Shown: in pieces, positions 33,001 through 43,716 of the stretch
Layout of the letters: the number at the start of each line of letters is the position of its first letter
Numbering within the stretch: position 1 is the first letter of the stretch
NCBI GenBank assembly: GCA_964019415.1
Contig: OZ025871.1
Span: 266,501-330,500, forward strand
Length of the DNA: 64,000 bases
Direction: 5' to 3'
From: Ianthella basta
Lineage: Eukaryota > Porifera > Demospongiae > Verongiida > Ianthellidae
The notes under the pieces: generated by a model
What the model saw: only the letters and a program-made list of their open reading frames with translations
Told to the model about the DNA's origin: nothing
Database searches by the model: none
Position numbers and translations under genes: made by a program

Positions 33001-33297
33001 GAAGGACCTGATCTAGGAGACATTGTCGCAATCGTGCTGCCAGACTCCACCGCAGTGAAGCCAAAAGTTGACGTGGGCAAAGTCATGCGGATTGACAAAG
33101 CCAAGACGACGCTCAGGTATTTGCCACTCAACCACGTTGGAGGTAACAGATACCACTGCAAACTCGGGGATATACGGAAAGCCACTGTGGATCAGTGGGT
33201 ATATCCCGTAGATTTCCAGTACAAAGCCACAGAGAACACCTATCAACTCCTATCCACCCCAACAGAAATTCACCTACACAAACACCCACTTACATGA
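30051..33297 (+). CDS. Crypton-like tyrosine recombinase, seven exons (unit B)
   Basis: Exons 30051-30129, 30434-30953, 31113-31351, 31513-31825, 31977-32376, 32506-32697, 32830-33297. Exon lengths equal those of unit A, so the predicted product is again 736 residues and uninterrupted. A few substitutions change residues outside the catalytic set (for example AKRR to AKRW, DQAR to DQVR, LLGAG to LLRAG). Catalytic Arg, Lys, Arg, His and Tyr are retained. Two intact copies in tandem suggest recent duplication or recent mobility. Confidence 0.85.
30217..30425. repeat. (CTAC)n microsatellite in YR intron 1 (unit B)
   Basis: Shorter than in unit A and the inverted copy. Confidence 0.9.
30755..30921 (+). 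repeat. 27-bp coding minisatellite (unit B)
   Basis: Same unit number as unit A. Confidence 0.9.
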
Positions 33298-34033
33298 CTC
33301 TGTTTAAAATTTGCTATCACCCACTATCAACGACTGTACCTGTTGCATTAGCAATTTGTAATCATGACGGTAAGCATGTGTAGCGATCCATCCACGACAC
33401 CTAACTTCACGATGGCACCCAATTATGCGCAATAGAACGACGGCATAGAATAGAGACTAGGTAGCAAATTTGGGACCTAAATTGTCACTGAGGAGCAGCT
33501 GGTCTAACGCCACACAACACCTAACTACTACACATGTACATAGTCACTACGTGGTGCGTGCTGGGGGAGACTCACCTATGACCGACGCTAAGGCTGTGGC
33601 TCTTTGGCTGCATGTGCACAAGACAACACATATGTAAATGATTTCCGTACAACCAAACCTATCGGGCAAAACGTACTGTAGGCACAAGAGGACTTGATGG
33701 TGGGCCATAAGTGCATTCCTACGCAGATATGCTATGTTTCATAGGGCTAAAGCGCGTCCATGGCGCCTGATTCTGACTATACCCCAACTGCACCTTAGCA
33801 GAAAGGTCTACGGCGAGTCTACAGCACCGTTTCTAGGGACAGGAGGCCTCCATGGTCATTTCTAGAGAGCTAAGGCTAGCATAGAATGCTTGCTATGCAT
33901 ACAATACGTGGAATTGCAGCATAAAAGGACTGTGGCGAGTCTACAGCGACGTTTCAGGGCACATGAGGCCTCAATGTCTACTACAAGCGAGCTCAGACAA
34001 GTCTACAACGCACGCCTTCCGCGCTGAAGATAG
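33298..34033. other. Unit B right arm
   Basis: Non-coding, near-identical to 24307-25042, ending GCTGAAGATAG before the telomeric run. Confidence 0.6.
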
Positions 34034-34059
34034 AACCCTAACCCTAACCCTAACCCTAA
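34034..34059. repeat. Telomeric-type repeat at the right end of unit B
   Basis: Just over four AACCCT copies, then a direct switch into the TCTTGCCAAA satellite. Confidence 0.97.
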
Positions 34060-36750
34060 GCGCCAAATCTTGCCAAATCTTATCATGTCATATCTTGCCA
34101 AATCTTGCCGAATCTTACCTTGTCATATCTTACCAAATAATGCTTAATCTTACCTTGTCATATCTTGCCAAATCTTGCCAAATCTTACCAAATCTTGCCT
34201 AATCTTACCTTGTCATATCTTGCCAAATCTAGCCAAATCTTACCTTGTCATATCTTGCCAAATCTTGCCGAATCTTACCTTGTCATATCTTGCCAAATCT
34301 TGCCAAATCTTACCTTGTCATATCTTGCCTAATATTACCTTGTCATATCTTGCCAAATCTTGCTTATTCTTACTTTTTCATATCTTGCCAAATCTTGACT
34401 AATCTTACCTTGTCATATCTCGCCAAATCTTGCCAAATCTTACCTTGGCATATCTTACCAAATCTTGCCTAATCTTACCTTGTCATATCTTGCCAAATCT
34501 AGCCAAATCTTACCTTGTCATATCTTGCCAAATCTTGCCGAATCTTACCTTGTCATATCTTGCCAAATCTTGCCAAATCTTACCTTGTCATATCTTGCCT
34601 AATATTACCTTGTCATATCTTGCCAAATCTTGCTTATTCTTACTTTTTCATATCTTGCCAAATCTTGACTAATCTTACCTTGTCATATCTCGCCAAATCT
34701 TACCTTGTCATATCTTGCCAAATCTTGCCTAATCTTACCTTGTCATATCTTGCCAAATCTTGCCAAATCTTACCCTGTCATATCTTGCCAAATCTTGCCA
34801 AATCTTACCATGTCATATCTTGCCAAATCTTGCCTAATCTTACTTTTTCATATCTTGCCAAATCTTACTTAATCTTACCTTGTCATTTCTTACCAAATCT
34901 TGCTTAATTTTACCTTCATATCTTGCCAAATCTTGCCAAATCTTATCTTGTTATATCTTGCCAAATATTACCTTGTCATATCTTGCCAAATCTTGCCAAA
35001 TCTTACCTTGTCATATCCTTCCAAATCTTGCCTAATCTTACCTTGTCATATCTTGCCAAATCTTGCCGAATCTTACCTTGTCATATCATACCAAATCTTG
35101 CCAAATCTTGCCAAATCTTACCTTGTCATATCTTGCCTAATCTTGCCAAATCTTACCTTCTCATATCTAACCAAATCTTGCCTGATCTTACCTTGTCATA
35201 TCTTGCCAAATCTTGCCAAGTCTTACCTTTAAGTTGTCATATCTTGCCAAATCTTGTCTATTCTTCCTTTTCATATCTTGCCAAATCTTGCTTAATCTTA
35301 CCTTCTCATATCTTGCCAAATCTTGCCAAATCTTACCTTGTCATATCTTTCCAAATCTTGCCTAATCTTACCTTGTCATATCTTGCCAAATCTTGCCAAA
35401 TCTTACCTTGTCATATCTTGCCTAATATTACCTTGTCATATCTTGCCAAATCTTGTCTGATCTTACCTTGTCATATCTTGCCAAATCTTGCTTATTCTTA
35501 CTTTTTCATATCTTGCCAAATCTTGGCTAATCTTACCATGTCATATCTCGCCAAATCTTACCTTGTCATATCTTGCCAAATCTTGCCTAATCTTACCTTG
35601 TCATATCTTGCCAAATCTTGCCAAATCTTACCATGCCATATCTTGCCAAATCTTGCCTAATCTTACTTTTTCATATCTTGCCAAATCTTACTTAATCTTA
35701 CCTTGTCATTTCTTACCAAATCTTGCTTAATTTTACCTTCATATCTTGCCAAATCTTGCCAAATCTTATTTTGTCATATCTTGCCAAATATTACCTTGTC
35801 ATATCTTGCCAAATCTTGCCAAATCTTACCTTGTCATATCTTTCCAAATCTTGCCTAATCTTACCTTGTCATATCTTGCCGAATCTTACCTTGTCATATC
35901 ATACCAAATCTTGCCATATCTTGCCAAATCTTACCATGTCATATCTTGCCTAATCTTGCCAAATCTTACCTTCTCATATCTAACCAAATCTTGCCTGATC
36001 TTACCTTGTCATATCTTGCCAAATCTTGCCAAGTCTTACCTTTTAGTTGTCATATCTTGCCAAATCTTGCCTATTCTTCCTTTTCATATCTTGCCAAATC
36101 TTGCTTAATCTTACCTTCTCATATCTTGCCAAATCTTGCCAAATCTTACCTTGTCATATCTTACCAAATCTTGCTTAATCTTACCTTGTCATATCTTGCC
36201 AAATCTTGCCTCATCTTACCTTGTCATATCTTGCCAAATCTTGCCTAATCTTACCTTTTCATATCTTGCCAAATCTTGCTTAATCTCACCTTGTCATATA
36301 TTGCCAAATCTTGCCAAATATTACCTTGTCATATCTTGCCAAATCTTGCCAAATTTTACCTTGTCATATCTTGCCAAATCTTGACTGATCTTACCTTGTC
36401 ATATCTTGCCAAAGCTTACCTTGTCATATCTTACCAAATCTTGCCTAATCTTACCTTGTCATATCTTACCAAATCTTGCTTAATCTTACCTTATCATATC
36501 TTGCCAAATCTTATCTTGTCATATCTTGCCAAATCTTGCCAAATATTACCTTGTCAAATCTTGCCAAATGTTACCTTGGCAAATCTTACCAAATCTTGCC
36601 TAATCTTACCTTGTCATATCTTGCCTAATCTTGCCAAATCTTACCTTTCATATCTTGCCAAATCTTGCCGAATCTTACCTTCTCATATCTTGCCAAATCT
36701 TGCCAAATCTTGCCAAATCTTACCTTGTCAAATCTTGCTTAATCTTACCA
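34060..36750. repeat. 35-bp satellite, block 1
   Basis: Basic unit about 35 bp: TCTTGCCAAA, TCTTGCCAAA, TCTTACCTTGTCATA with many single-base variants and units missing one 10-bp module. Longer-period copies are visible (for example a ~270-bp offset between 34175 and 34430). All three + frames stay open because the unit has few stops; these frames are not genes. Confidence 0.97.
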
Positions 36751-36797
36751 AAGAAAGGGTTGGTTCTCTAATACCAGCTTCACAACAGGGTTGAAAA

Positions 36798-36844
36798 CCT
36801 TGCCGACGTTTCGACTAGACGCTCTGGTCTTCTTCAGGGCAAAG
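36798..36844 (-). ncRNA. Penelope-type minimal hammerhead (terminal repeat 1)
   Basis: Reverse strand: CTTTGCC stem I, CTGAAGA core, stem II GACCAGA / TCTAGTC with one mismatch, GAAA, then CGTC with almost no stem III, and GGCAAGG closing stem I. The minimal stem III is characteristic of hammerheads in Penelope-like elements, which are thought to work as dimers. Confidence 0.85.
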
Positions 36845-36889
36845 ATAGGCTAGCGCGAGCACGGATCATATTTATAGCCTAGCATCTCA

Positions 36890-39388
36890 TCATGCGCTGT
36901 CACCGGAAGCCACATCAAGGGGTGTCACTGGAAGTTGCGGGATTACCTTCCTCAAGGCGGCCATCCAACATCCAGGCAGCTCCAGCCCACCATCCCTGTT
37001 GAGGGAGGGGTGGTTCAGCCTGATGTGGATTGCCTCCTTGAGCATCAGTTCTTTGGAGGTCCTGGCTTGGTCGATCACTGTTGTCTCCTCCCATTTGATT
37101 GGATGGTGGTTCTCCCACGCATGTTCTGCAAGGGCTGACTTCTCCAGTGTCCCCTTCTGACAGGCATCCTGGTGCTCTTTCATTCTTGTCTCGAGCCTCC
37201 TCAGTGTCTCCCCAATGTAGATCTCGCCACAGCTGCATGGGACTTGATACACCACCTTGGACTTCTTCTCCAGCGCCAGTGTGTCCTTCACCTTGGTTAG
37301 CATGGAACGTAGAGACAGTCCAGACTTGAAGACAACCTTCATGCCGAACTTCCTACAGACCCGTCTGATGTCCTCACTGACTCCTTCTGTGTAGGGAAGC
37401 ATCACCAGTGGGGGTCTGCGTCCCTCCTCCGGCAGTGGCTCCTCAGTGGTCTCCACATCTTGCCTGGAAGGAATGGATGAGGAGCGGATGAAGTTACTGG
37501 GGTAATCATTCTGTCTCAGCACCTCGGTGAGGTGACACTCTTCCTTCTGTAAGTCCTCCTGCTTGGTGGTGATGCTCCTTGCTCTGTCGTACAGACATCT
37601 GACCAGCCCTCTTTTGACGTGAGATGGATGGTGGGACCGGAAGTCCAGGTACCGGTCCGTGTGTGTGGGCTTCCTGTAGACAGTGACATCCAAGTTGCCA
37701 TCATCTTTCCTCTGGAGCAGGGCGTCAAGAAAGGGGAGGCTCCCTTCCTTCTCCACTTCCACAGTGAACTTGATGGATGGCCGCACACTGTTGAGGTGGC
37801 TCAGGAGTCCTTCCATTGTGCCCTTCTTCACGATGCAGCAGGTGTCATCCACGTACCTCTTCCAGAGCCGGGGCTTGGTTGGGGCGGACCTGAGTGCCAG
37901 TTCTTCGAAGAACTCCATGTACAGGTTCGCCACCACTGCTGAGACAGGGGAACCCATTGCTGCACCTTCCCGTTGCTCATAGAACTCTCCTCCGTAGCAG
38001 AAATAGGTGGACTTCAAGCACGTCTCAAGCAGTTCTGCAACCCTGTCAGGAGAGAGAGTGGTCCTGTTCACCAGCGTTTCATCCCTTCGCAGTCTGTCAC
38101 GAATGACCTGAACTGCCTCGTCGATGGGCACGTTGGTGAACAGGGAGGATACGTCAAAGCTGACCAGCATCTCATCCTCCTCAACCCTCAGGTCTGACAT
38201 CACCTCCACAAAGTGCTTGGAGTTCTTCACATGTGAGTCCGTCTTGCCTGCCAAGGGAGAGATGAGAGAGGCGATGTGTTTGGAGAGTTGGTAAGAAGGG
38301 GCCCCAATGCATGAGACAATGGGTCTGAGAGGAACTTCTGCCCTGTGGATCTTTGGGAGGCCGTAGATCCTGGGAGGTTGGCTGCCGGATGGCCTGAGCT
38401 GGTGGTATAGATGCCCTGTGATCTCTCCATCCTTCTCCAGTCCTTTCAGTCTTCGACTCAGCCTTCCCTCCTGGGTAGCAGTAGGGTCCTTCTTCAGTCG
38501 TTTGTAGGTGGCTGTATCCAACATCCTTCTCATCTTCCTGTCGTAGTCCTCTCTCGTTACCATCACTGTGGCGTTACCCTTGTCAGCCGGCAGGATCACT
38601 TCATCCTCCAGGCTTCTTAGCTCCTTCAGGGCCTTCCTCTGCTCCTTGGTCAGGTTGTCCTTCGGAGGCTTGGCATACCTAAGGATCCCACATACCCTTC
38701 CCCGGAGATCCTCAGCATCTTCTTCACTCAGCTGCCTTGCTCCTTCCTCTACTGCAGCTATGGTGTCTACCACCGGAAGCTTGGTTGGAGCTGGTGCAAA
38801 GTTCAGTCCCAGCTTCAGTACGTCCTCCTGTGGTTTGGAAAGTGAACGATCCGTTAGGTTGACCACCCACCTTTCCAGCCCCTGGGGGCGCAGTCCGCGA
38901 TGTTTGTCCCGCCTGTCCATGAGCTTCTCCAGTTTTTTAGTCTGGTTCAACTTGGCCTTGGCATGGGTGTCCTCGGCTGCTGCGTAGCTGAGCCTGGTCA
39001 CCTTCTGGTAGTCTTCCATCAGGAGTTCAGACTGCAGTTGGGATTGAAGGGCACGAATCTTTGAGCTAAGTTCGCACCTGCTCCGGTAGGTCTCGCGTAT
39101 GCGAGCCGACAGGAAGGCCCTGCCTGCTCGCTCCGCGATCCTGTAACCTTCTCTGGTCTTCACGGGTGGCTTGATCCTAAGGCTTGACCAGATTACTCCT
39201 TCGTCACGGCACCTCATGTTGAAGATGTGGTGGTTGCCACAGCGCGCTCTTCTGTGTAGGCTCCTCTCGTGCTCTCGCACTAGCTTCTGGGTGCTACTTC
39301 CGTAGCGTTCACGTAGGTATGAATGAAGTGAGGGCTTCTCAGCTGGCTCAGGCATCAGAAAGGGTTGGTTCTCTAATACCAGCTTCAC
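36890..39388 (-). CDS. Penelope-like reverse transcriptase with GIY-YIG endonuclease
   Basis: 832 residues, apparently whole. RT motifs in order: IYGLPKIH, FDVSSLFTNVP, AAMGSPVS, YVDDT catalytic motif near residue 512, SLPFLDALL, YRKPTHTDRYL. A C-terminal GIY-YIG-type nuclease begins near residue 712 (YQVPCSCGEIYIGET, then RRLETRMKEH and ELMLKEAIHI). This RT plus GIY-YIG order defines endonuclease-bearing Penelope-like elements, which copy RNA into DNA at a nick. The first ~25 codons and the last ~10 lie inside the terminal repeats. No capsid-like region. Confidence 0.93.
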   Translation of the reverse strand: MKLVLENQPFLMPEPAEKPSLHSYLRERYGSSTQKLVREHERSLHRRARCGNHHIFNMRCRDEGVIWSSLRIKPPVKTREGYRIAERAGRAFLSARIRETYRSRCELSSKIRALQSQLQSELLMEDYQKVTRLSYAAAEDTHAKAKLNQTKKLEKLMDRRDKHRGLRPQGLERWVVNLTDRSLSKPQEDVLKLGLNFAPAPTKLPVVDTIAAVEEGARQLSEEDAEDLRGRVCGILRYAKPPKDNLTKEQRKALKELRSLEDEVILPADKGNATVMVTREDYDRKMRRMLDTATYKRLKKDPTATQEGRLSRRLKGLEKDGEITGHLYHQLRPSGSQPPRIYGLPKIHRAEVPLRPIVSCIGAPSYQLSKHIASLISPLAGKTDSHVKNSKHFVEVMSDLRVEEDEMLVSFDVSSLFTNVPIDEAVQVIRDRLRRDETLVNRTTLSPDRVAELLETCLKSTYFCYGGEFYEQREGAAMGSPVSAVVANLYMEFFEELALRSAPTKPRLWKRYVDDTCCIVKKGTMEGLLSHLNSVRPSIKFTVEVEKEGSLPFLDALLQRKDDGNLDVTVYRKPTHTDRYLDFRSHHPSHVKRGLVRCLYDRARSITTKQEDLQKEECHLTEVLRQNDYPSNFIRSSSIPSRQDVETTEEPLPEEGRRPPLVMLPYTEGVSEDIRRVCRKFGMKVVFKSGLSLRSMLTKVKDTLALEKKSKVVYQVPCSCGEIYIGETLRRLETRMKEHQDACQKGTLEKSALAEHAWENHHPIKWEETTVIDQARTSKELMLKEAIHIRLNHPSLNRDGGLELPGCWMAALRKVIPQLPVTPLDVASGDSA

Positions 39389-39402
39389 AACAGGGTTGAA
39401 AA

Positions 39403-39449
39403 CCTTGCCGACGTTTCGACCAGATGCTCTGGTCTTCTTCAGGGCGAAG
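39403..39449 (-). ncRNA. Penelope-type minimal hammerhead (terminal repeat 2)
   Basis: CTTCGCC, CTGAAGA, perfect stem II GACCAGA-GCA-TCTGGTC, GAAA, CGTC, GGCAAGG. Confidence 0.88.
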
Positions 39450-39527
39450 ATAGGCTAGCGCGAGCACGGATCATATTTATAGCCTAGCATCTCATCATGC
39501 GCTGTCACCGGAAGCCACATCAAGGTC

Positions 39528-41033
39528 AGGCCATCCGGCAGCCAACCTCCCAGGATCTACGGCCTCCCAAAGATCCACAGGGCAGAAGTTCCTCTCAGAC
39601 CCATTGTCTCATGCATTGGGGCCCCTTCTTACCAACTCTCCAAACACATCGCCTCTCTCATCTCTCCCTTGGCAGGCAAGACGGACTCACATGTGAAGAA
39701 CTCCAAGCACTTTGTGGAGGTGATGTCAGACCTGAGGGTTGAGGAGGATGAGATGCTGGTCAGCTTTGACGTATCCTCCCTGTTCACCAACGTGCCCATC
39801 GACGAGGCAGTTCAGGTCATTCGTGACAGACTGCGAAGGGATGAAACGCTGGTGAACAGGACCACTCTCTCTCCTGACAGGGTTGCAGAACTGCTTGAGA
39901 CGTGCTTGAAGTCCACCTATTTCTGCTACGGAGGAGAGTTCTATGAGCAACGGGAAGGTGCAGCAATGGGTTCCCCTGTCTCAGCAGTGGTGGCGAACCT
40001 GTACATGGAGTTCTTCGAAGAACTGGCACTCAGGTCCGCCCCAACCAAGCCCCGGCTCTGGAAGAGGTACGTGGATGACACCTGCTGCATCGTGAAGAAG
40101 GGCACAATGGAAGGACTCCTGAGCCACCTCAACAGTGTGCGGCCATCCATCAAGTTCACTGTGGAAGTGGAGAAGGAAGGGAGCCTCCCCTTTCTTGACG
40201 CCCTGCTCCAGAGGAAAGATGATGGCAACTTGGATGTCACTGTCTACAGGAAGCCCACACACACGGACCGGTACCTGGACTTCCAGTCCCACCATCCATC
40301 TCACGTCAAAAGAGGGTTGGTCAGATGTCTGTACGACAGAGCAAGGAGCATCACCACCAAGCAGGAGGACTTACAGAAGGAAGAGTGTCACCTCACCGAG
40401 GTGCTGAGACAGAATGGTTACCCCAGTAACTTCATCCGCTCCTCATCCATTCCTTCCAGGCAAGATGTGGAGACCACTGAGGAGCCACTGCCGGAGGAGG
40501 GACACAGACCCCCACTGGTGATGCTTCCCTACACAGAAGGAGTCAGTGAGGACATCAGACGGGTCTGTAGGAAGTTCGGCATGAAGGTTGTCTTCAAGTC
40601 TGGACTGTCTCTACGTTCCATGCTAACCAAGGTGAAGGACACACTGGCGCTGGAGAAGAAGTCCAAGGTGGTGTATCAAGTCCCATGCAGCTGTGGCGAG
40701 ATCTACATTGGGGAGACACTGAGGAGGCTCGAGACAAGAATGAAAGAGCACCAGGATGCCTGTCAGAAGGGGACACTGGAGAAGTCAGCCCTTGCAGAAC
40801 ATGCGTGGGAGAACCACCATCCAATCAAATGGGAGGAGACAACAGTGATCGACCAAGCCAGGACCTCCAAAGAACTGATGCTCAAGGAGGCAATCCACAT
40901 CAGGCTGAACCACCCCTCCCTCAACAGGGATGGTGGGCTGGAGCTGCCTGGATGTTGGATGGCCGCCTTGAGGAAGGTAATCCCGCAACTTCCAGTGACA
41001 CCCCTTGATGTGGCTTCCGGTGACAGCGCATGA
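39528..41033 (+). CDS. Penelope-like RT/GIY-YIG, N-terminally truncated copy
   Basis: Corresponds to roughly the last 500 residues of the neighbouring ORF, from the SGSQPPRIYG region through the RT motifs, YVDDT and GIY-YIG domain to the same C-terminus. Near-identical to the full copy. It has no start of its own, as expected for an incompletely copied insertion. Confidence 0.9.
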   Translation, partial: RPSGSQPPRIYGLPKIHRAEVPLRPIVSCIGAPSYQLSKHIASLISPLAGKTDSHVKNSKHFVEVMSDLRVEEDEMLVSFDVSSLFTNVPIDEAVQVIRDRLRRDETLVNRTTLSPDRVAELLETCLKSTYFCYGGEFYEQREGAAMGSPVSAVVANLYMEFFEELALRSAPTKPRLWKRYVDDTCCIVKKGTMEGLLSHLNSVRPSIKFTVEVEKEGSLPFLDALLQRKDDGNLDVTVYRKPTHTDRYLDFQSHHPSHVKRGLVRCLYDRARSITTKQEDLQKEECHLTEVLRQNGYPSNFIRSSSIPSRQDVETTEEPLPEEGHRPPLVMLPYTEGVSEDIRRVCRKFGMKVVFKSGLSLRSMLTKVKDTLALEKKSKVVYQVPCSCGEIYIGETLRRLETRMKEHQDACQKGTLEKSALAEHAWENHHPIKWEETTVIDQARTSKELMLKEAIHIRLNHPSLNRDGGLELPGCWMAALRKVIPQLPVTPLDVASGDSA

Positions 41034-41078
41034 TGAGATGCTAGGCTATAAATATGATCCGTGCTCGCGCTAGCCTAT

Positions 41079-41125
41079 CTTCGCCCTGAAGAAGACCAGA
41101 GCATCTGGTCGAAACGTCGGCAAGG
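41079..41125 (+). ncRNA. Penelope-type minimal hammerhead (terminal repeat 3)
   Basis: CTTCGCC, CTGAAGA (41086-41092), perfect seven-bp stem II with GCA loop, GAAA, CGTC (predicted cleavage after 41118), GGCAAGG. Confidence 0.88.
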
Positions 41126-41203
41126 TTTTCAACCCTGCTGTGAAGCTGGTATTAGAGAACCAACCCTTTCTGATGCCTGAGCCAGCTGAGAAGCCCTCAC
41201 TTC

Positions 41204-43515
41204 AATCTTGCCAAATCTTACCTTGTCATATCTCGCCAAATCTTGCCAAATCATACCTTGTCATATCTTGCCAAATCTTGCCTAATCTCACCTTGTCATA
41301 TCTTGCCAAATCTTGCCAAATCTTACCCTGTCATATCTTGCCAAATCTTGCCAAATCTTACCATGTCATATCTTGCCAAATCTTACTAAATCTTACCTTG
41401 TCATATCTTGCCAAATCTTGCTTAATCTTACCTTGTCATATCTTGCTAAATCTTGCCAAATCTTACCTTGTCATATCTTGCCTAATCTTGCCAAATCTTA
41501 CCTTCTCATATCTAACCAAATCTTGCCTGAACTTACCTTGTCATATCTTGCCAAATCTTGCTAAGTCTTACCTTTAAGTTGTCATATCTTGCCAAATCTT
41601 GCTTATTCTTCCTTTTCATATCTTGCCAAATCTTGCTTAATCTTACCTTCTCATATCTTGCCAAATCTTGCCAAATTTTACCTTGTCATATCTTGCCAAA
41701 TCTTGACTAATCTTACCTTGTCATATCTTGCCAAAACTTACCTTGTCATATCTTACCAAATCTTGCCTAATCTTACCTTGCCATATCTTACCAAATCTTG
41801 CTTAATCTTACCTTATCATATCTTGCCAAATCTTGCCAAATCTTGCCAAATCTTACCTTGTCAAATCTTGCCTAATCTTGCCAAATCTTACCTTGTCATA
41901 TCTTGCCAAATCTTGCCTGATCTTACATTGTCATATCTTGCCAAATCTGGCTTATTCTTACTTTTTCATATCTTGCAAAATCTTGACTAATCTTACCTTG
42001 TCATATCTCGCCAAATCTTGCCAAATCTTACCTTGTCATATCTTGCCAAATCTTGCCTAATCTCACCTTGTCATATCTTGCCAAATCTTGCCAAATCTTA
42101 CCCTGTCATATCTTGCCAAATCTTGCCAAATCTTACCATGTCATATCTTGCCAAATCTTACTAAATCTTACCTTGTCATATCTTGCCAAATCTTGCTTAA
42201 TCTTACCTTGTCATATCTTGCTAAATATTGCCAAATCTTACCTTGTCATATCTTGCCAAATCTTGCCAAATCTTACCTTGTCATATCTTGCCTAATCTTG
42301 CCAAATCTTACCTTCTCATATCTAACCAAATCTTGCCTGAACTTACCTTGTCATATCTTGCCAAATCTTGCCAAATCTTACCTTTAAGTTGTCATATCTT
42401 GCCAAATCTTGCCTATTCTTCCTTTTCATATCTTGCCAAATCTTGCTTAATCTTACCTTCTCATATCTTGCCAAATCTTGCCAAATCTTACCTTGTCATA
42501 TCTTGCCAAATCTTGCCAAATCTTATCTTGTCATATCTTGCCAAATCTTGCCTAATCTTACCTTGTCATATCTTGCCAAATCTTGCCTAATAATACTTTT
42601 TCATATCTTGCCAAATCTTGCTTGATCTCACCTTGTCATATATTGCCAAATCTTGCCAAATATTACCTTGTCATATCTTGCCAAATCTTGCCAAATTTTA
42701 CCTTGTCATATCCTGCCAAATCTTGACTAATCTTACCTTGTCATATCTTGCCAAAGCTTACCTTGTCATATCTTACCAAATCTTGCCTAATCTTACCTTG
42801 TCATATCTTACCATATCTTGTTTAATCTTACCTTATCATATCTTGCCAAATCTTGCCACATCTTATCTTGTCATATCTTGCCAAATCTTGCCAAATCTTA
42901 CCTTGTCATATCTTGCCAAATCTTGCCAAATCTTACCTTGGCATATTTTACCAAATCTTGCCTAATCTTACCTTGTCATATCTTGCCTAATCTTGCCAAA
43001 TCTTACCTTGTCATATCTTGCCAAATCTTGCCGAATCTTACCTTGTCATATCTTGCCAAATCTTGCCAAATCTTGCCAAATCTTACCTTGTCATATCTTG
43101 ACTAATCTTGCCAAATCTTGCCTGATCTTACCTTGTCATATCTTGCCAAATCTTGCTTATTCTTACTTTTTCATATCTCGCCAAATCTTGACTAATCTTA
43201 CCTTGTCATATCTCGCCAAATCTTGCCAAATCTTACCTTGTCATATCTTGCCAAATCTTGCCTAATCTCACCTTGTCATATCTTGCCAAATCTTGCCAAA
43301 TCTTACCCTGTCATATCTTGCCAAATCTTGCCAAATCTTACCATGTCATATCTTGCAAAATCTTGCCTAATCTTACTTTTTCATATCTTGCCAAATCTTG
43401 CTTAATCTTACCTTGTCATATCTTGCCAAATCTTGCCGAATCTTACCTTGTCATATCTTACCAAATCTTGCCAAATCTTGCCAAATCTTACCTTGTCATA
43501 TCTTGCCTAATGATA
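41204..43515. repeat. 35-bp satellite, block 2
   Basis: Same repeat and phase family as block 1. A segment around 42600-42960 closely matches 52140-52500 and 53250-53610. Confidence 0.97.
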
Positions 43516-43592
43516 TGATAAGGGTTCATTGCTGTGTGAAATGTGATGATTTAGAGAATTGATGAGCATAAACACAGCAGTCACTTCAGGGG

Positions 43593-43628
43593 ACAGGACG
43601 TTTCGATCCGTAGATCTTCTTCAGCTGT
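43593..43628 (-). ncRNA. Minimal hammerhead, reverse copy
   Basis: ACAG stem I, CTGAAGA, stem II GATC-TACG-GATC, GAAA, CGTC, CTGT. Minimal stem III as in Penelope-type hammerheads. Confidence 0.82.
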
Positions 43629-43629
43629 A

Positions 43630-43668
43630 ACAGCTGAAGAAGAAGATCTACGGATCGAAACGTCCTGT
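43630..43668 (+). ncRNA. Minimal hammerhead, forward copy with 3-nt insertion
   Basis: Same parts, but three extra bases between CTGAAGA and stem II (CTGAAGAAGAAGATC), which would disturb the core to stem II junction. Confidence 0.7.
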
Positions 43669-43716
43669 CCCCTGAAGTGACTGCTGTGTTTATGCTCATC
43701 AATTCTCTAAATCGTA

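Larger units (their letters stand above)
36751..41203. mobile_element. Penelope-like element with an inverted truncated second copy
   Basis: A full-length reverse-strand element (36751 to about 39525) with pseudo-LTR-like repeats at both ends, joined at about 39525 to a 5'-truncated copy in the opposite orientation ending at 41203. The terminal repeat (AGAAAGGGTTGGTTCTC... with a hammerhead) occurs three times: about 36751-36910 and 39355-39525 (reverse), 41010-41203 (forward). Adjoining inverted truncated copies are a known feature of Penelope-like elements. The main copy looks whole and, being nearly identical to the second, young. Satellite resumes on both sides. Confidence 0.88.
43548..43713. 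repeat. Inverted pair of hammerhead-bearing repeats
   Basis: An ~83-bp repeat ending ATTTAGAGAATTGATGAGC appears reverse-oriented (43548-43628) then forward (43630-43713), meeting at CAGCTGTAACAGCTG. A third, forward copy lies at 46495-46577. The repeat looks like a Penelope-type terminal repeat without its coding part, or a small retrozyme. Confidence 0.85.

Noticed and set aside
36751-41203. LTR retrotransposon with two LTRs
   Set aside because: The ORF has RT and GIY-YIG domains but no capsid, protease or integrase, and the terminal repeats contain a hammerhead and ORF ends, which identifies a Penelope-like element.
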